A stretch of 38,494 nucleotides of DNA. Origin: JBEVNR01 sp040507985. GTDB taxonomy: Bacteria > Pseudomonadota > Alphaproteobacteria > Rickettsiales > UBA6187. The first letter of the stretch is position 1, and every line of letters starts with the position of its first letter. The stretch is taken from positions 1-38,494 of the forward strand of contig JBEVNR010000010.1 of the NCBI GenBank assembly GCA_040507985.1, in the 5' to 3' direction. The notes beneath the pieces are model-generated. The model saw nothing but the letters and a program-made list of their open reading frames with translations. It did not search any database and was not told the DNA's origin. Made by a program: the position numbers and the translations under genes. Below are positions 25,500 to 34,018 of the stretch, piece after piece.

Positions 25500-25506
25500 T
25501 GCCCCG

Positions 25507-25512
25507 CTCCTT
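25507..25512 (-). promoter_or_regulatory. mreC: ribosome-binding site that fixes the TTG start of mreC
   Basis: AAGGAG on minus, 7 nt before TTG at 25499; no ATG with a comparable site is nearby. Confidence 0.7.
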
Positions 25513-25524
25513 GGATGCGTTCCC

Positions 25525-26625
25525 TCAAGGAATGGACGCGCGGACGGACGGCGTTTTCGTTTTCGACGGCAAGAAGGCGAGCGCGCACACCGTCGCGGGA
25601 TAAGGTTTTCCCCGCACTGCGACCGATACGGAGGTTCCCGGCGCGGATAGGGCGAGGGGAACGTAGGCCTGGCCTATGCCGCATTGCAATACGGGAGAAA
25701 AACCGCCGCTCGTCAAGGCGCCGACGACGGCGCCGCTTTCGTCCGATATTTCTGCCCCTTCGCGAGCTATCGTTTTTCCGGAAAAGCGTATGCCGACGCG
25801 CTTTTTGGCGACGCCGTTCGCGCGTTGGTCCGCGAGCGCTTTCGCGCCGATATGCGTCGTATTTTTTTTGCTGACGACCCAGGAAAGATTCGCTTCAAGC
25901 GGCGTCGTCGCGTCGTCTACGTCGTGGCCGTAAAGGGGATAGCCCATCTCTAACCGCAAGCCGTCCCGAGCGGCCAATCCGGCGAGGGAGACTCCCGGTT
26001 GCGACGCAAGAGCGCGCCATAGCGACGCGGCGCGATCGCTTGGGACGCTTATTTCAAATCCGTCTTCGCCCGTATATCCCAATCGGCTAACGTAGAGGTC
26101 GCCCGTCTCCGCCAAGCGCATATATTCTAATTCCGAAAGATCAAGGGAAAGTGCGTCTTGCATCGCGCGTTCGGCCTCCGGCCCTTGCACGGCAATTAAG
26201 GCGCGGTCGGTCAACTCCGTTAACGTTACCCCGGAAGGCAATAAGGCGCGCAAATGCGCTACGTCCTTATGCTTGCAGCCGGCGTTAATCACGGCGAAGA
26301 AGCGTTTTTCTGCGATGCGCGTCACGATAAGGTCGTCGATAATGCCGCCCTTTTCGTTTAGCAATACGGTATAGCGCGCGACGCCTATCGCCGTATCGGC
26401 AAAAGAGGACGGCGTCGCCCTTTCCCAGAACGCCGCCGCGCCTTCCCCTTCCGTCACGATTTGCCCCATATGCGAGACGTCGAACAATCCGCACCGCTCG
26501 CGCACCGCCATATGCTCTTTAATGGCGCCGTCCTTATAGTATAAGGGCATGTCGTAGCCGGCGAAGTCGCATAATTTCGCGCCGGCGTCGACGTGTTCGT
26601 CGCAGAGGGGGGTATGCAAGGCCAT
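25525..26625 (-). CDS. gcvT: aminomethyltransferase (glycine cleavage T protein)
   Basis: The ATG at 26625 gives MALHTPLCDEHVDAGAKLCD; a GTG one codon earlier is possible. The product is 366 residues. It transfers the aminomethyl carbon from lipoylated GcvH to tetrahydrofolate. Signatures: FAGYDMPLYY, FDVSHMGQI, the folate-binding Asp in NEKGGIIDDLIVTR, GYTGEDGFEI, RDGLRLEMGYPLYGHD, and the C-terminal TSGGFSPVLQCGIGQAYV. It starts 4 bases after the acpS stop, so it is in the same operon. gcvH and gcvP are not in the window. Confidence 0.95.
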   Translation of the reverse strand: MALHTPLCDEHVDAGAKLCDFAGYDMPLYYKDGAIKEHMAVRERCGLFDVSHMGQIVTEGEGAAAFWERATPSSFADTAIGVARYTVLLNEKGGIIDDLIVTRIAEKRFFAVINAGCKHKDVAHLRALLPSGVTLTELTDRALIAVQGPEAERAMQDALSLDLSELEYMRLAETGDLYVSRLGYTGEDGFEISVPSDRAASLWRALASQPGVSLAGLAARDGLRLEMGYPLYGHDVDDATTPLEANLSWVVSKKNTTHIGAKALADQRANGVAKKRVGIRFSGKTIAREGAEISDESGAVVGALTSGGFSPVLQCGIGQAYVPLALSAPGTSVSVAVRGKPYPATVCALAFLPSKTKTPSVRASIP

Positions 26626-26629
26626 CACG

Positions 26630-27034
26630 TTATCCCGCCTGAATCAAGACGAACGCCACGGCATATTGCGCTTCGTCCGACAGCGACAGCGAAATTTTCG
26701 CTTGGCCGGGAGCATAGCGCCGAAACGCCGCTTGCGCCGCGCCGCGCAGTTGGAGCGACGGCGCGCCGAGATCGTCGGAAAATACGTCGATGTCTTGAAA
26801 ACGCACGCCTTCGCGAAATCCGGTGCCTAATGCCTTGGAAAACGCTTCCTTAGCGGCAAAGCGTTTCGCATAAAAACGCACGTGCCGCCTGTCGGGAACC
26901 TGGCCGTACCGCGTCTCGCATTGCGCGCGCTCCCTATCGGTAAACAAACGGGACAAAAAACGCACGCCGCCTTTGCGCATCGCGCTTTCGATGCGTTCGA
27001 CGGAGATAATGTCGGTGCCGATGCCGTAAATCAT
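26630..27034 (-). CDS. acpS: holo-[acyl-carrier-protein] synthase
   Basis: The product is 134 residues. It attaches 4'-phosphopantetheine from CoA to apo-ACP. The two signature motifs are present: MIYGIGTDIISVERIE with the Mg-binding Asp at residue 8, and RFAAKEAFSKALGTG with the second metal Glu. It lies in a minus-strand run, 35 bases after maeB and 4 before gcvT. The more common neighbours pdxJ and lepB are absent, consistent with a reshuffled gene order. Confidence 0.95.
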   Translation of the reverse strand: MIYGIGTDIISVERIESAMRKGGVRFLSRLFTDRERAQCETRYGQVPDRRHVRFYAKRFAAKEAFSKALGTGFREGVRFQDIDVFSDDLGAPSLQLRGAAQAAFRRYAPGQAKISLSLSDEAQYAVAFVLIQAG

Positions 27035-27069
27035 TTCATGCGCCTCTTATGTTCGTCACCGCAACAGAG

Positions 27070-29412
27070 TTACGCATAGGCGGGTTTGGCCGCTTTTTTA
27101 TGCGCGGACTTCTCTTCCGTTTTTTCGCCGACCGCCTCGAACGATTGCAACGCCGCGAGCGCCGCCAGATTCAAAATTTCGGAGACGGACGCGGCGGTAT
27201 GCACGATCTGCACCGGTTTTTCCAGCCCGATCAATACCGGCCCGATGGTCGTGCCGCCGCCTAAGGCTTGCAGCAAGCGAGAGGCGATGTGCGCCGGATG
27301 CAAGGACGGCATAACCAGCACGTTGGCGGCGTCGGACAACCGGCAGAACGGGTAGAGCTTCAGCATGTCTTTGCTCAGCGCCACGTCCACCGACATTTCG
27401 CCGTCATACTCGAAATCCACGTCTTGGCAATCGTCGAGCAATTCCACCGCATGGCGGATTTCCTGCGCGCGCTCCAGCGGCAGGCTGCCGAAATTCGAGA
27501 AGGAAAGCATCGCCACGCGCGGCTTATGCCCCATGCGGCGCGCTTCGTGCGCCGTGTCGATGGCGATTTGCGCCAGTTCGTCCGACGTGGGCATTTCATT
27601 CACGGTCGTGTCGGCGATGAAGACCGTCTTTCCGCCGGCGATCATGATCGTCATGCCGAACAACACGGCGTCCGGCTTAGGCGAGACGACTTTTAATATG
27701 TCTTCGAGCGAATCGTAATAATCGCGCGTCGCGCCGGTCACGACGGCGTCGCCGTCGCCGCATTGCAGCATGCAGGCGGAGAATATGTTGCGGTCGGTCT
27801 TCACCATCCGCACGCAATCGCGGTGCAGATAGCCCTTGCGTTGCAAGCGCCCGTATAAAAACGCGATATACTCGTCGTTTCTGTCGCTGATCGCCGCGTT
27901 GAAAATCTCGATGCCTTCGGGATCGACGCCGAGCTTATTCATGGCCTCCAATATGGGCTTTTGGCGTCCGACGAGACGCGGGGTGCCGTAGCCGTGGTCG
28001 CGCCAGTGGGCGGCGGCGCGAATCACCTTTTCGTCTTCGCCTTCGGAGAAAATAATTCGGCGCGGATGCGCCTTTAACCGATCGAACAACAGATTCATCG
28101 TGTTCGCCGTCGGGTTGAGGCGCGTCTTTAGCTTATTCACGTAACGATCGAAATTTTCGATCGGCTTGCGCGCCACGCCCGTCTCTTGCGCCGCCTTGGC
28201 GACGGCCAAGGGAATGGTGTAGATAAGGCGCGGATCGAACGGCACGGGAATGATATATTCCGGCCCGTATTCCATTTTTTGGCCGGCATAGGCAATGGAA
28301 ACTTCCTCGGGCACCGGTTGGCGCGCCAAATCGGCCAGCGCGTTGGCGGCGGCGATTTTCATCTCTTCGTTAATGGCGGAGGCGCGCACGTCGAGCGCTC
28401 CACGGAAAATATAGGGGAAGCCCATCACGTTATTGACCTGGTTCGGGTAGTCGGAACGCCCCGTCGCCATGATGCAGTCCGGCCGCGCTTGCTTCGCGAG
28501 TTCCGGACGAATTTCCGGCTCCGGATTCGCCATCGCGAAAATAATCGGCTTGGGATTCATGCCCATAATCATTTCGGGCGACACGGCTTTGGCCGCCGAC
28601 AGGCCAAGGAACACGTCGGCGCCCGTCAGCGCGTCCGTCAAGCTGCGCTTATGCGTGTCGACGGCGTGGCGCTCCTTCCATTCGTTCATGGTATCGTCGT
28701 TGCGCCCTTTATAGACGACGCCGCCGCGATCGCATAAAAACACGTTTTGATCTTTTACGCCCATACGTTTGATAAGCTCGATGCAGGCGATGCCGGCCGC
28801 GCCGGCGCCGTTGACGACCACGACCAGATCGTCAAACTTACGTCCGGTGATATGCGCGGCGTTGATGAGGCCGGCGGCGCAGATGATGGCGGTGCCGTGT
28901 TGGTCGTCGTGGAACACGGGAATGTCCATGGCCTTTTTCAGGCGTTCTTCGATGACGAAACATTCCGGCCCGGCGATATCCTCTAAATTAATGCCGCCCC
29001 AGGATGGGCCAAGCAACTTCACGCAATTCACGAAGGCGTCGACGTCGGTCGTGTCCACCTCGACGTCGATGCCGTCAATGTCGGCGAAACGCTTGAACAG
29101 CACCGCCTTGCCTTCCATCACGGGCTTAGAGGCCAGCGCGCCGAGGTTGCCCAGCCCTAAGACGGCGGTGCCGTTGGAAATGACGGCAACCATGTTGCCG
29201 CGCGCGGTATAGTCGTACGATAAATCCGGATCGCGCGCAATTTCCTCGCAGGGAGCCGCGACGCCCGGGGAATAGGCAAGCGCAAGCTGGCGCTGCGTGG
29301 TTAACGGTTTCGTCGGCGTAATCGACACTTTGCCCGGCTTGTCGTCGCGCTTATGGTATTCCAGCGCATCCTTATATAACGTGTCGGCGGTTTTGGGGGC
29401 GGCGTCGGTCAT
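27070..29412 (-). CDS. maeB: NADP-dependent malic enzyme with phosphotransacetylase-like domain
   Basis: The product is 780 residues, the multidomain MaeB form. Residues 1-430 are the malic enzyme: LAYSPGVAAPC, GNLGALASKPVMEGKAVLFK, metal-binding VFHDDQHGTAIICAAGL, the NAD(P) fold VVVNGAGAAGIACIEL, and FAMANPEPEI. Residues ~435-760 resemble phosphotransacetylase (RRIIFSEGEDEKVIRAA, GATRDYYDSLEDIL, MPSLHPAHIASRLLQ), which in MaeB is regulatory and binds acetyl-CoA rather than acting as a Pta. It decarboxylates malate to pyruvate with NADPH production in the cytoplasm. GGAGA lies about 10-12 nt before the ATG. It follows sufE by 100 bases, the largest gap of this run. Confidence 0.95.
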   Translation of the reverse strand: MTDAAPKTADTLYKDALEYHKRDDKPGKVSITPTKPLTTQRQLALAYSPGVAAPCEEIARDPDLSYDYTARGNMVAVISNGTAVLGLGNLGALASKPVMEGKAVLFKRFADIDGIDVEVDTTDVDAFVNCVKLLGPSWGGINLEDIAGPECFVIEERLKKAMDIPVFHDDQHGTAIICAAGLINAAHITGRKFDDLVVVVNGAGAAGIACIELIKRMGVKDQNVFLCDRGGVVYKGRNDDTMNEWKERHAVDTHKRSLTDALTGADVFLGLSAAKAVSPEMIMGMNPKPIIFAMANPEPEIRPELAKQARPDCIMATGRSDYPNQVNNVMGFPYIFRGALDVRASAINEEMKIAAANALADLARQPVPEEVSIAYAGQKMEYGPEYIIPVPFDPRLIYTIPLAVAKAAQETGVARKPIENFDRYVNKLKTRLNPTANTMNLLFDRLKAHPRRIIFSEGEDEKVIRAAAHWRDHGYGTPRLVGRQKPILEAMNKLGVDPEGIEIFNAAISDRNDEYIAFLYGRLQRKGYLHRDCVRMVKTDRNIFSACMLQCGDGDAVVTGATRDYYDSLEDILKVVSPKPDAVLFGMTIMIAGGKTVFIADTTVNEMPTSDELAQIAIDTAHEARRMGHKPRVAMLSFSNFGSLPLERAQEIRHAVELLDDCQDVDFEYDGEMSVDVALSKDMLKLYPFCRLSDAANVLVMPSLHPAHIASRLLQALGGGTTIGPVLIGLEKPVQIVHTAASVSEILNLAALAALQSFEAVGEKTEEKSAHKKAAKPAYA

Positions 29413-29512
29413 CGGGCGAATGTCTCCAATATGTAGCGCAATTTTTGCCTAAATGTATACAGCGCCGCAACGATTTCGTCCAGCGCCTTATTTAGCGTCG
29501 GCGCGGCGTCGC

Positions 29513-29917
29513 TTACGCCAGCGCGCGCACGCGCTCCACGGCGGCGCGGAATCCGTTTTGCCTGCCGGGCGTGAGGTAGGCGTCGAATCCCAGGGCGCCT
29601 AATATTTCTTCCGGGGAAACGCCCTTGATTTCCTCCGACGTCCTTCCCCCGTATATTTTGACGATTACGGCGAGCAATCCCCTTACCAAAGCAGCGTCGC
29701 TGTCGGCCGAAAAAAAGACGCGCCCGCCTTTGTTTTCCCCCGCGAGCCATACGGCGCTGACGCATCCGCGCACGCGCGTCTCGTCGGTTTTTTTATCTTC
29801 GGGAAAGGGAGGCAACGATTTTCCCAATTCAATCACGTAGGCGTAACGTTCCTCCCACTCGCTAAATAACGCGAAATCGGCGGCGATGGCGGTGAGTTCT
29901 TCTTTGGCGGACGTCAT
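29513..29917 (-). CDS. sufE: SufE family sulfur acceptor
   Basis: The ATG at 29917 overlaps the recO stop as ATGA and has GGAGG upstream, so it is preferred over a TTG at 29923. The product is 134 residues. The sulfur-accepting Cys is C52 in TRVRGCVSAVWL. SGKSLP-type LGKSLPPFPEDKK and ADSDAALVRGLLAVIVKIYG are typical of the family. It takes persulfide from SufS for Fe-S cluster assembly. The other suf genes are not here, a common situation for alphaproteobacterial SufE. Confidence 0.92.
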   Translation of the reverse strand: MTSAKEELTAIAADFALFSEWEERYAYVIELGKSLPPFPEDKKTDETRVRGCVSAVWLAGENKGGRVFFSADSDAALVRGLLAVIVKIYGGRTSEEIKGVSPEEILGALGFDAYLTPGRQNGFRAAVERVRALA

Positions 29918-30702
29918 GCGCAACTTTCCTCCTTCGCTTCATTTGTGTGCGTCCGTGCGGCATATTCGGCGATATGGCGGACGAGCGGGACTCTTTCGGG
30001 CAACTCGTTTTCCAGTCTGCCCTCAAACGCCGACGAATTCCAGTAAAAAGCGAGAATCTCGGCGACGTGCGCGGCGTCCCGAAAGGAGAGGGTTATGAGG
30101 TGTGACGCGTTTCTTTTCAGTAACGAGAATTCGGCGGGCGATAGGGAGAACGCTTTCTCTTTATACGGTTCGCCGCAAACGAGGCAGGCGGCGCGGCCCG
30201 TTTTAGGGGAGAGATAGGCGGGAGGCCGGTCGCATCCGTCAAACGCGCAGCGCTCCGCCGCCAATCCGTACCCCATGTCGCGCAGAATCACGGCTTCCGC
30301 ACGAAAATACGCGTAGAGATGGGCGTTGACGTCACTTGGACGCTCCGCGACGCACGCAAAAAAGCGTTGCAAGGCGTCGTAGGCGTCCGGATGGGGATCG
30401 CGTTCCTGAAAGGCTTTGTCCGCAAGGGCCGGCAAGGCGCGCATCGCGTATAAAGTGGCGGCGCGCGTCGCCGCCGCGCCGCCGACGGAGAGCAATTCGA
30501 CGGTGAAACGCCCTAATTGCCCTTCGGCGCGCGCGCTCCATACGTAATGCACGGCGTCGCCGGGTTGCGCGGGAATGCGCTTGTCTTTATTGGCGTATCC
30601 GCATATCTTACCGCGCTCGCGGCAAAATATCGACCATACGGCTCCCCTTTCGCCGCAAGGACGCGCACGCACCAATATTCCCTCTCCCTCCGTCGGACGC
30701 AT
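29914..30702 (-). CDS. recO: DNA repair protein RecO
   Basis: The product is 262 residues, usual length. The N-terminal OB fold (EGEGILVRARPCGERGAVWSIF) is followed by a helical domain. A four-Cys zinc site is intact: CAFDGC and CLVCG around residues 160-190. RecO loads RecA onto SSB-coated DNA with RecR and anneals strands. Its ATG follows the transglycosylase stop by 2 bases, and its end overlaps sufE, so translation is probably coupled. The frequent alphaproteobacterial neighbours era and rnc are absent. Confidence 0.93.
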   Translation of the reverse strand: MRPTEGEGILVRARPCGERGAVWSIFCRERGKICGYANKDKRIPAQPGDAVHYVWSARAEGQLGRFTVELLSVGGAAATRAATLYAMRALPALADKAFQERDPHPDAYDALQRFFACVAERPSDVNAHLYAYFRAEAVILRDMGYGLAAERCAFDGCDRPPAYLSPKTGRAACLVCGEPYKEKAFSLSPAEFSLLKRNASHLITLSFRDAAHVAEILAFYWNSSAFEGRLENELPERVPLVRHIAEYAARTHTNEAKEESCA

Positions 30703-30704
30703 GT

Positions 30705-31424
30705 TTATTCCATGTCGCCGTAGAAACGGCGATAGCCGAGCGCGAGCGCGCCGAACAAGTCGGGAAGCGGAGAGGGCGCCGCGTACAGAAAAACGTCGCC
30801 GAACGTTCCTCCCGCGCCCTCAAATCGGGCGACGTCGGCCACGCTAAGGGAAGAGCGTTGCTTTTTCCATAGTTTCACCACTTTTTCCATATACGCCCCG
30901 CCTATGTCGCGTTGGTTGTTGTGGTAGTCGGAAACGGCGTCGAACCAATTTTTTCTGACGTCGTATCGCGCCCTTAAAAAAGACGCGGCGTAGCGCACGT
31001 TGGCGTCAGGAGCAAGCGCCGCGTTCACGCTCGCGAAGGCATGGCCGTGATATTTCATGTTGAGTTGCATGCATCCCACGTCCACGCTACCCGGACCAAG
31101 CGCTTCGAGGCCGATGCGAACCGCTTCCGCCGCCGTCGCCCGATCGTTGAAATAATAGCCTTCCCCGCCGACGTTTGTCGTCCATGGCCACGACACGCGG
31201 CGGGAAAGCCGCCTGACGTAGCGTCCGGATTCGTGCGTCGCGACGGCGCGTAGTAAGCCTTTCGGAATATGGTAGGTTTTTTCGTATTTTCCCGCCGCAA
31301 TTTCGCAGGGTCCTTCGGCAAGGGGGACGGGCGTTAACGGCGCAAGGGCGGCAAAGGACGCAAACGGAAAGCCCGATAAGAAAAGCGGCGCCGCCCATCG
31401 CAGCTTATTGCGCGGCCGAAGCAT
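30705..31424 (-). CDS. lytic transglycosylase (SLT-type), secreted
   Basis: The ATG at 31424 gives a signal peptide (LRWAAPLFLSGFPFASFA) and 239 residues; it overlaps the upstream gene by 20 bases. A frame extending to 31475 adds residues that merely shadow that gene. The catalytic Glu is in IPKGLLRAVATHESGRY, and SVDVGCMQLNMKYHG is the G-x-MQ active-site motif. The rest of the goose-lysozyme-like fold follows (ANVRYAASFLRARYDVRKNW, SDYHNN). It cleaves peptidoglycan in the periplasm. It could serve wall remodelling or assembly of a secretion apparatus. Confidence 0.85.
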   Translation of the reverse strand: MLRPRNKLRWAAPLFLSGFPFASFAALAPLTPVPLAEGPCEIAAGKYEKTYHIPKGLLRAVATHESGRYVRRLSRRVSWPWTTNVGGEGYYFNDRATAAEAVRIGLEALGPGSVDVGCMQLNMKYHGHAFASVNAALAPDANVRYAASFLRARYDVRKNWFDAVSDYHNNQRDIGGAYMEKVVKLWKKQRSSLSVADVARFEGAGGTFGDVFLYAAPSPLPDLFGALALGYRRFYGDME

Positions 31425-31854
31425 TGGCGGGGACGATCGCGGCCACGCCGGTTTCCGACGCCAAGTTGTTTTCATAGCGTCGCAATTCTTCCTTTAGCCA
31501 TATGGAGGAAGGGATTTTCGTGCCGTTTTTCGTCACCACGAAATAGGGTATGCCCGTAAAGGACGAGCGCGAGGCCACGTAATCAATAAATTGCCTGGCG
31601 GTTTTTAACCGGCCGCCGGCATGATTCGTTTTTAAGCGAATATGTTCCGCCGCTTTTTCCGAGGTGTATTCTCGCCCGTTTCGCACGAAGGCGCAATCGC
31701 TTTTTTCAATGAAGCCAATGAGATATTCAATTTTTTCCTTTTCTGCGGAAAGCCCGTCCGCCGCACTTGCGGGCGCTCCTAAGGCAAGGAGGAAAAGAAT
31801 CGACAGCAAGGCAAGGCAAAAGGAACGAGAAGAGGGTGAGAGGCCAAACGGCAT
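31405..31854 (-). CDS. DUF5329 family periplasmic protein
   Basis: The product is 149 residues. A signal peptide (SFCLALLSILFLLALGAPASA, about 11-31) precedes a short domain: KEKIEYLIGFIEKSDCAFVRNGREYTSEKAAEHIRLK (seen as IEYLIGFIEKSDCAFVRNG) and a final SIWLKEELRRY. This is the layout of DUF5329, whose function is not established. AAGGAG lies 5 nt before the ATG. It heads the eight-gene minus-strand run and overlaps the transglycosylase by 20 bases, suggesting a cell-wall-related job; that is inference. Confidence 0.75.
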   Translation of the reverse strand: MPFGLSPSSRSFCLALLSILFLLALGAPASAADGLSAEKEKIEYLIGFIEKSDCAFVRNGREYTSEKAAEHIRLKTNHAGGRLKTARQFIDYVASRSSFTGIPYFVVTKNGTKIPSSIWLKEELRRYENNLASETGVAAIVPANASAAQ

Positions 31855-32202
31855 AAAGGCTCCTTGTCATGAAGTCGCGGTTACTAAGATAAGGAAAGCA
31901 AACTCGGTTTTAGCTTTCGAACGGAACATACCGGAGAGCCTAAAGATCCGCAATATCAAATTTCATTATCTATGATAAATTAAAATTCTATATTAATGGA
32001 ATTAAATTAGGACTTTTTACCGGTGACGCATATTAGTTGATAATTTTAAACTAAAATAAAATCATTGGTTTACGCGCCGAGATATTATATTTATAAGCGT
32101 ACTCACTCTTATTTTGCGTTTCGCTGTTTTATAACGCCCTTCGTTTAGACGTATACCGCACCTCGTCCCTCTTTTAGTTTACGTGCTTAAGCTTACGACG
32201 CC
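31855..32202. other. AT-rich divergent intergenic region
   Basis: This 348-base region separates the head of the minus-strand run from the sequon-rich secreted gene. It must contain both promoters. Candidate hexamers are abundant (TTGATA at 32037, TTGGTT at 32065 with TATATT near 32086), but none is convincing at correct spacing. No gene or repeat is seen. Confidence 0.4.
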
Positions 32203-32952
32203 ATGAAAAACGGCATATGGCTGATCGCGCTTGCGGCGCTTTTTTTCGCCTCCGCTCTTTCCGCAGACCCCGGCGTGCTTTCCTGTCCCGTCGAATCAAA
32301 TAAAACGGCAACGCATTTGCATGCCTACGTTACGTCAAAGGCCCCGAACGTGGCGTTTATGCTGTATAGGGAACTGACGCAACAAGAGGACAAGGTTCGC
32401 ATACAGAATTTGAACCTCACTTTCGCCGGCTCGACGGGCTTTCAGGACGCGCTCTCCATGCTAAGCGCCATTCGCTTCGACGTCAACGGAACCGCAAAGG
32501 GATTTGACCTGCATTTGACGCCCACTCCCGTTAACCTGACCGGAAAGGCAATCGTTCCCGCGCCGAACGACACGGCAAAGGTGGCCCACGTGGAATGTAA
32601 CCAAGACGAAGGGTTTCCACGATGTTCCCTCTCGCTGTACGCTCAAGGCAGGGAGCAAGCCCACGGATTGTTCTTAGCGCCGCTATTGCCGGATTGGCAA
32701 AACGTCGTGCGCAAGGCCATTAACGAGACACTGCCGATGTGGGTGAATCCGGAAGAATTCGATTGCAAAAAAATGATCAAACCATTCGGGCGAAGCCTGA
32801 AAATCATCGCCGATTACTTGGTTGCGCGCTTTCCGAACGAAACGAACGACGCATTGCATCCGACTTCGCCCTCATCCGGCGCATATCACGCCGCATGGAA
32901 TCATTTTCCTTTCTCCGCCGGCATCCTTGCCTTCATGGCTTTTTTGCTCTAA
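32203..32952 (+). CDS. orphan secreted protein, sequon-rich, with hydrophobic C-terminal tail
   Basis: The family is not recognised (249 residues). A clear signal peptide (MKNGIWLIALAALFFASALS) leads into a mature domain with Cys in LSCPVES, HVECNQ, PRCSLS and EFDCKK, enough for two disulfides. The last residues (FPFSAGILAFMAFLL) form a short hydrophobic tail after a small-residue region (PTSPSSGAYH). Seven of about fifteen Asn are in N-x-S/T (NKT, NLT, NGT, NLT, NDT, NET, NET). The overall form (signal peptide, sequons, C-terminal hydrophobic tail) is that of a surface-anchored glycoprotein. No sorting enzyme or glycosyltransferase is nearby. A dsbA-type gene follows on the same strand. Confidence 0.65.
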   Translation: MKNGIWLIALAALFFASALSADPGVLSCPVESNKTATHLHAYVTSKAPNVAFMLYRELTQQEDKVRIQNLNLTFAGSTGFQDALSMLSAIRFDVNGTAKGFDLHLTPTPVNLTGKAIVPAPNDTAKVAHVECNQDEGFPRCSLSLYAQGREQAHGLFLAPLLPDWQNVVRKAINETLPMWVNPEEFDCKKMIKPFGRSLKIIADYLVARFPNETNDALHPTSPSSGAYHAAWNHFPFSAGILAFMAFLL

Positions 32953-33106
32953 GCAACCTCGCTTTCGCGAACGTCTCGCCTCCCGGAAAAGAATAAATAT
33001 AAGAGCCTAGCGCTCGTCCGCTCCTTACCTGTTAAAAAAAAGTTGCAAAAAAAAATGCGCGGCGCCACAATCGCTTGTCGCTTGGTCAATGTCGGGAATA
33101 TGTTAT

Positions 33107-34018
33107 ATGTCCGTTTCGCGTCTTTTTCTTACCTTGGCGCCGCGCGCCGCTTTCGCGGCCTCGCTTGCGTTCGCTTTCGTCGCCTCCCCGCAGTCCGCCC
33201 CCGCCCAAGAACCTAGCGGCGCCGTCAAAAGCGCCCCCGCCGCCGAAGCGCCTCCGCCCCCTAAGACGCGCAAGGAATTGCTGGATATCTCTCCGGAAGA
33301 CGTCGTTCTGGGTAAGGAACATGCCCCGATCACCGTCATTGAATACGCCTCTTTGTCGTGCAGCCACTGCGCAGCGTTTCACCTCACCGTGTTTCCGAAA
33401 ATAAAAACCGATTACGTCGATGCCGGAAAAGTGAAATTCGTCGCGCGCGACTTTCCGCTCAACAGCTATGCGGTGTTCGCCTCTCAAATTGCGCGCTGCG
33501 CGCCTAAGGATAAATTTTACGAATACGTTTCCGCGCTATTTGCGTCGCAATCGGAATGGATGACCAAAGACATTAACGAACAGCTTTTAGGCGTGGCTCG
33601 CTTGGGCGGCATGTCGAAGGAACGTTTCGACGAGTGTATCGGCGACAAGGAGTCCGCGCGAAAAATTATGGAAAGCCGGTACTATGGCCACGAAACGCTC
33701 GACGTGAATTCCACGCCCACCTTCTTCGTGAACGGCATTAAATATGAAGGCGGGAAATCCTACGAGTTTTTTGCCGGAGTGTTTGATAAATTAATACAGG
33801 CGGACGGAAAATCTCCTCTTGCGATTAAAGGAGCTAAGACGACGGACGCCGCGCCGCCGGAGAAGGGCGCATCCGGAGAAGACGCAACGAACGCGAAGGA
33901 AGACGGCGCTGAAGCTCCCGGCGGCGCCGTAGAAAAACCGAATGAAGACGCGACGAAAAAAGAAGAGAGGCGCACGGAAGAGAACGCGGCGGACGTTCAA
34001 GATAAAAAGGCGGAATAA
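33107..34018 (+). CDS. DsbA-family thiol:disulfide oxidoreductase with acidic C-terminal tail
   Basis: The ATG at 33107 (MSVSRLFLTLAPRAAFAASL) gives a signal peptide; one 18 bases upstream is an alternative. The product is 303 residues. After a Pro/Ala linker the thioredoxin fold has the active site CSHC (C85, C88) in IEYASLSCSHCAAFH and the cis-Pro loop STPTFFVNG. KVKFVARDFPLN and a helical insert are as in BdbD/DsbA-like alphaproteobacterial proteins. It oxidises or shuffles disulfides in the periplasm. The last ~65 residues are a charged Glu/Lys/Ala tail (EDATNAKEDGAEAPGG), an unusual addition. The stop abuts the ribD TTG. Confidence 0.88.
   Translation: MSVSRLFLTLAPRAAFAASLAFAFVASPQSAPAQEPSGAVKSAPAAEAPPPPKTRKELLDISPEDVVLGKEHAPITVIEYASLSCSHCAAFHLTVFPKIKTDYVDAGKVKFVARDFPLNSYAVFASQIARCAPKDKFYEYVSALFASQSEWMTKDINEQLLGVARLGGMSKERFDECIGDKESARKIMESRYYGHETLDVNSTPTFFVNGIKYEGGKSYEFFAGVFDKLIQADGKSPLAIKGAKTTDAAPPEKGASGEDATNAKEDGAEAPGGAVEKPNEDATKKEERRTEENAADVQDKKAE

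Noticed and set aside
31424..31475. Extended start of the lytic transglycosylase
   Set aside because: The extra 17 residues lie over the upstream coding sequence and would displace the signal peptide from the N-terminus.
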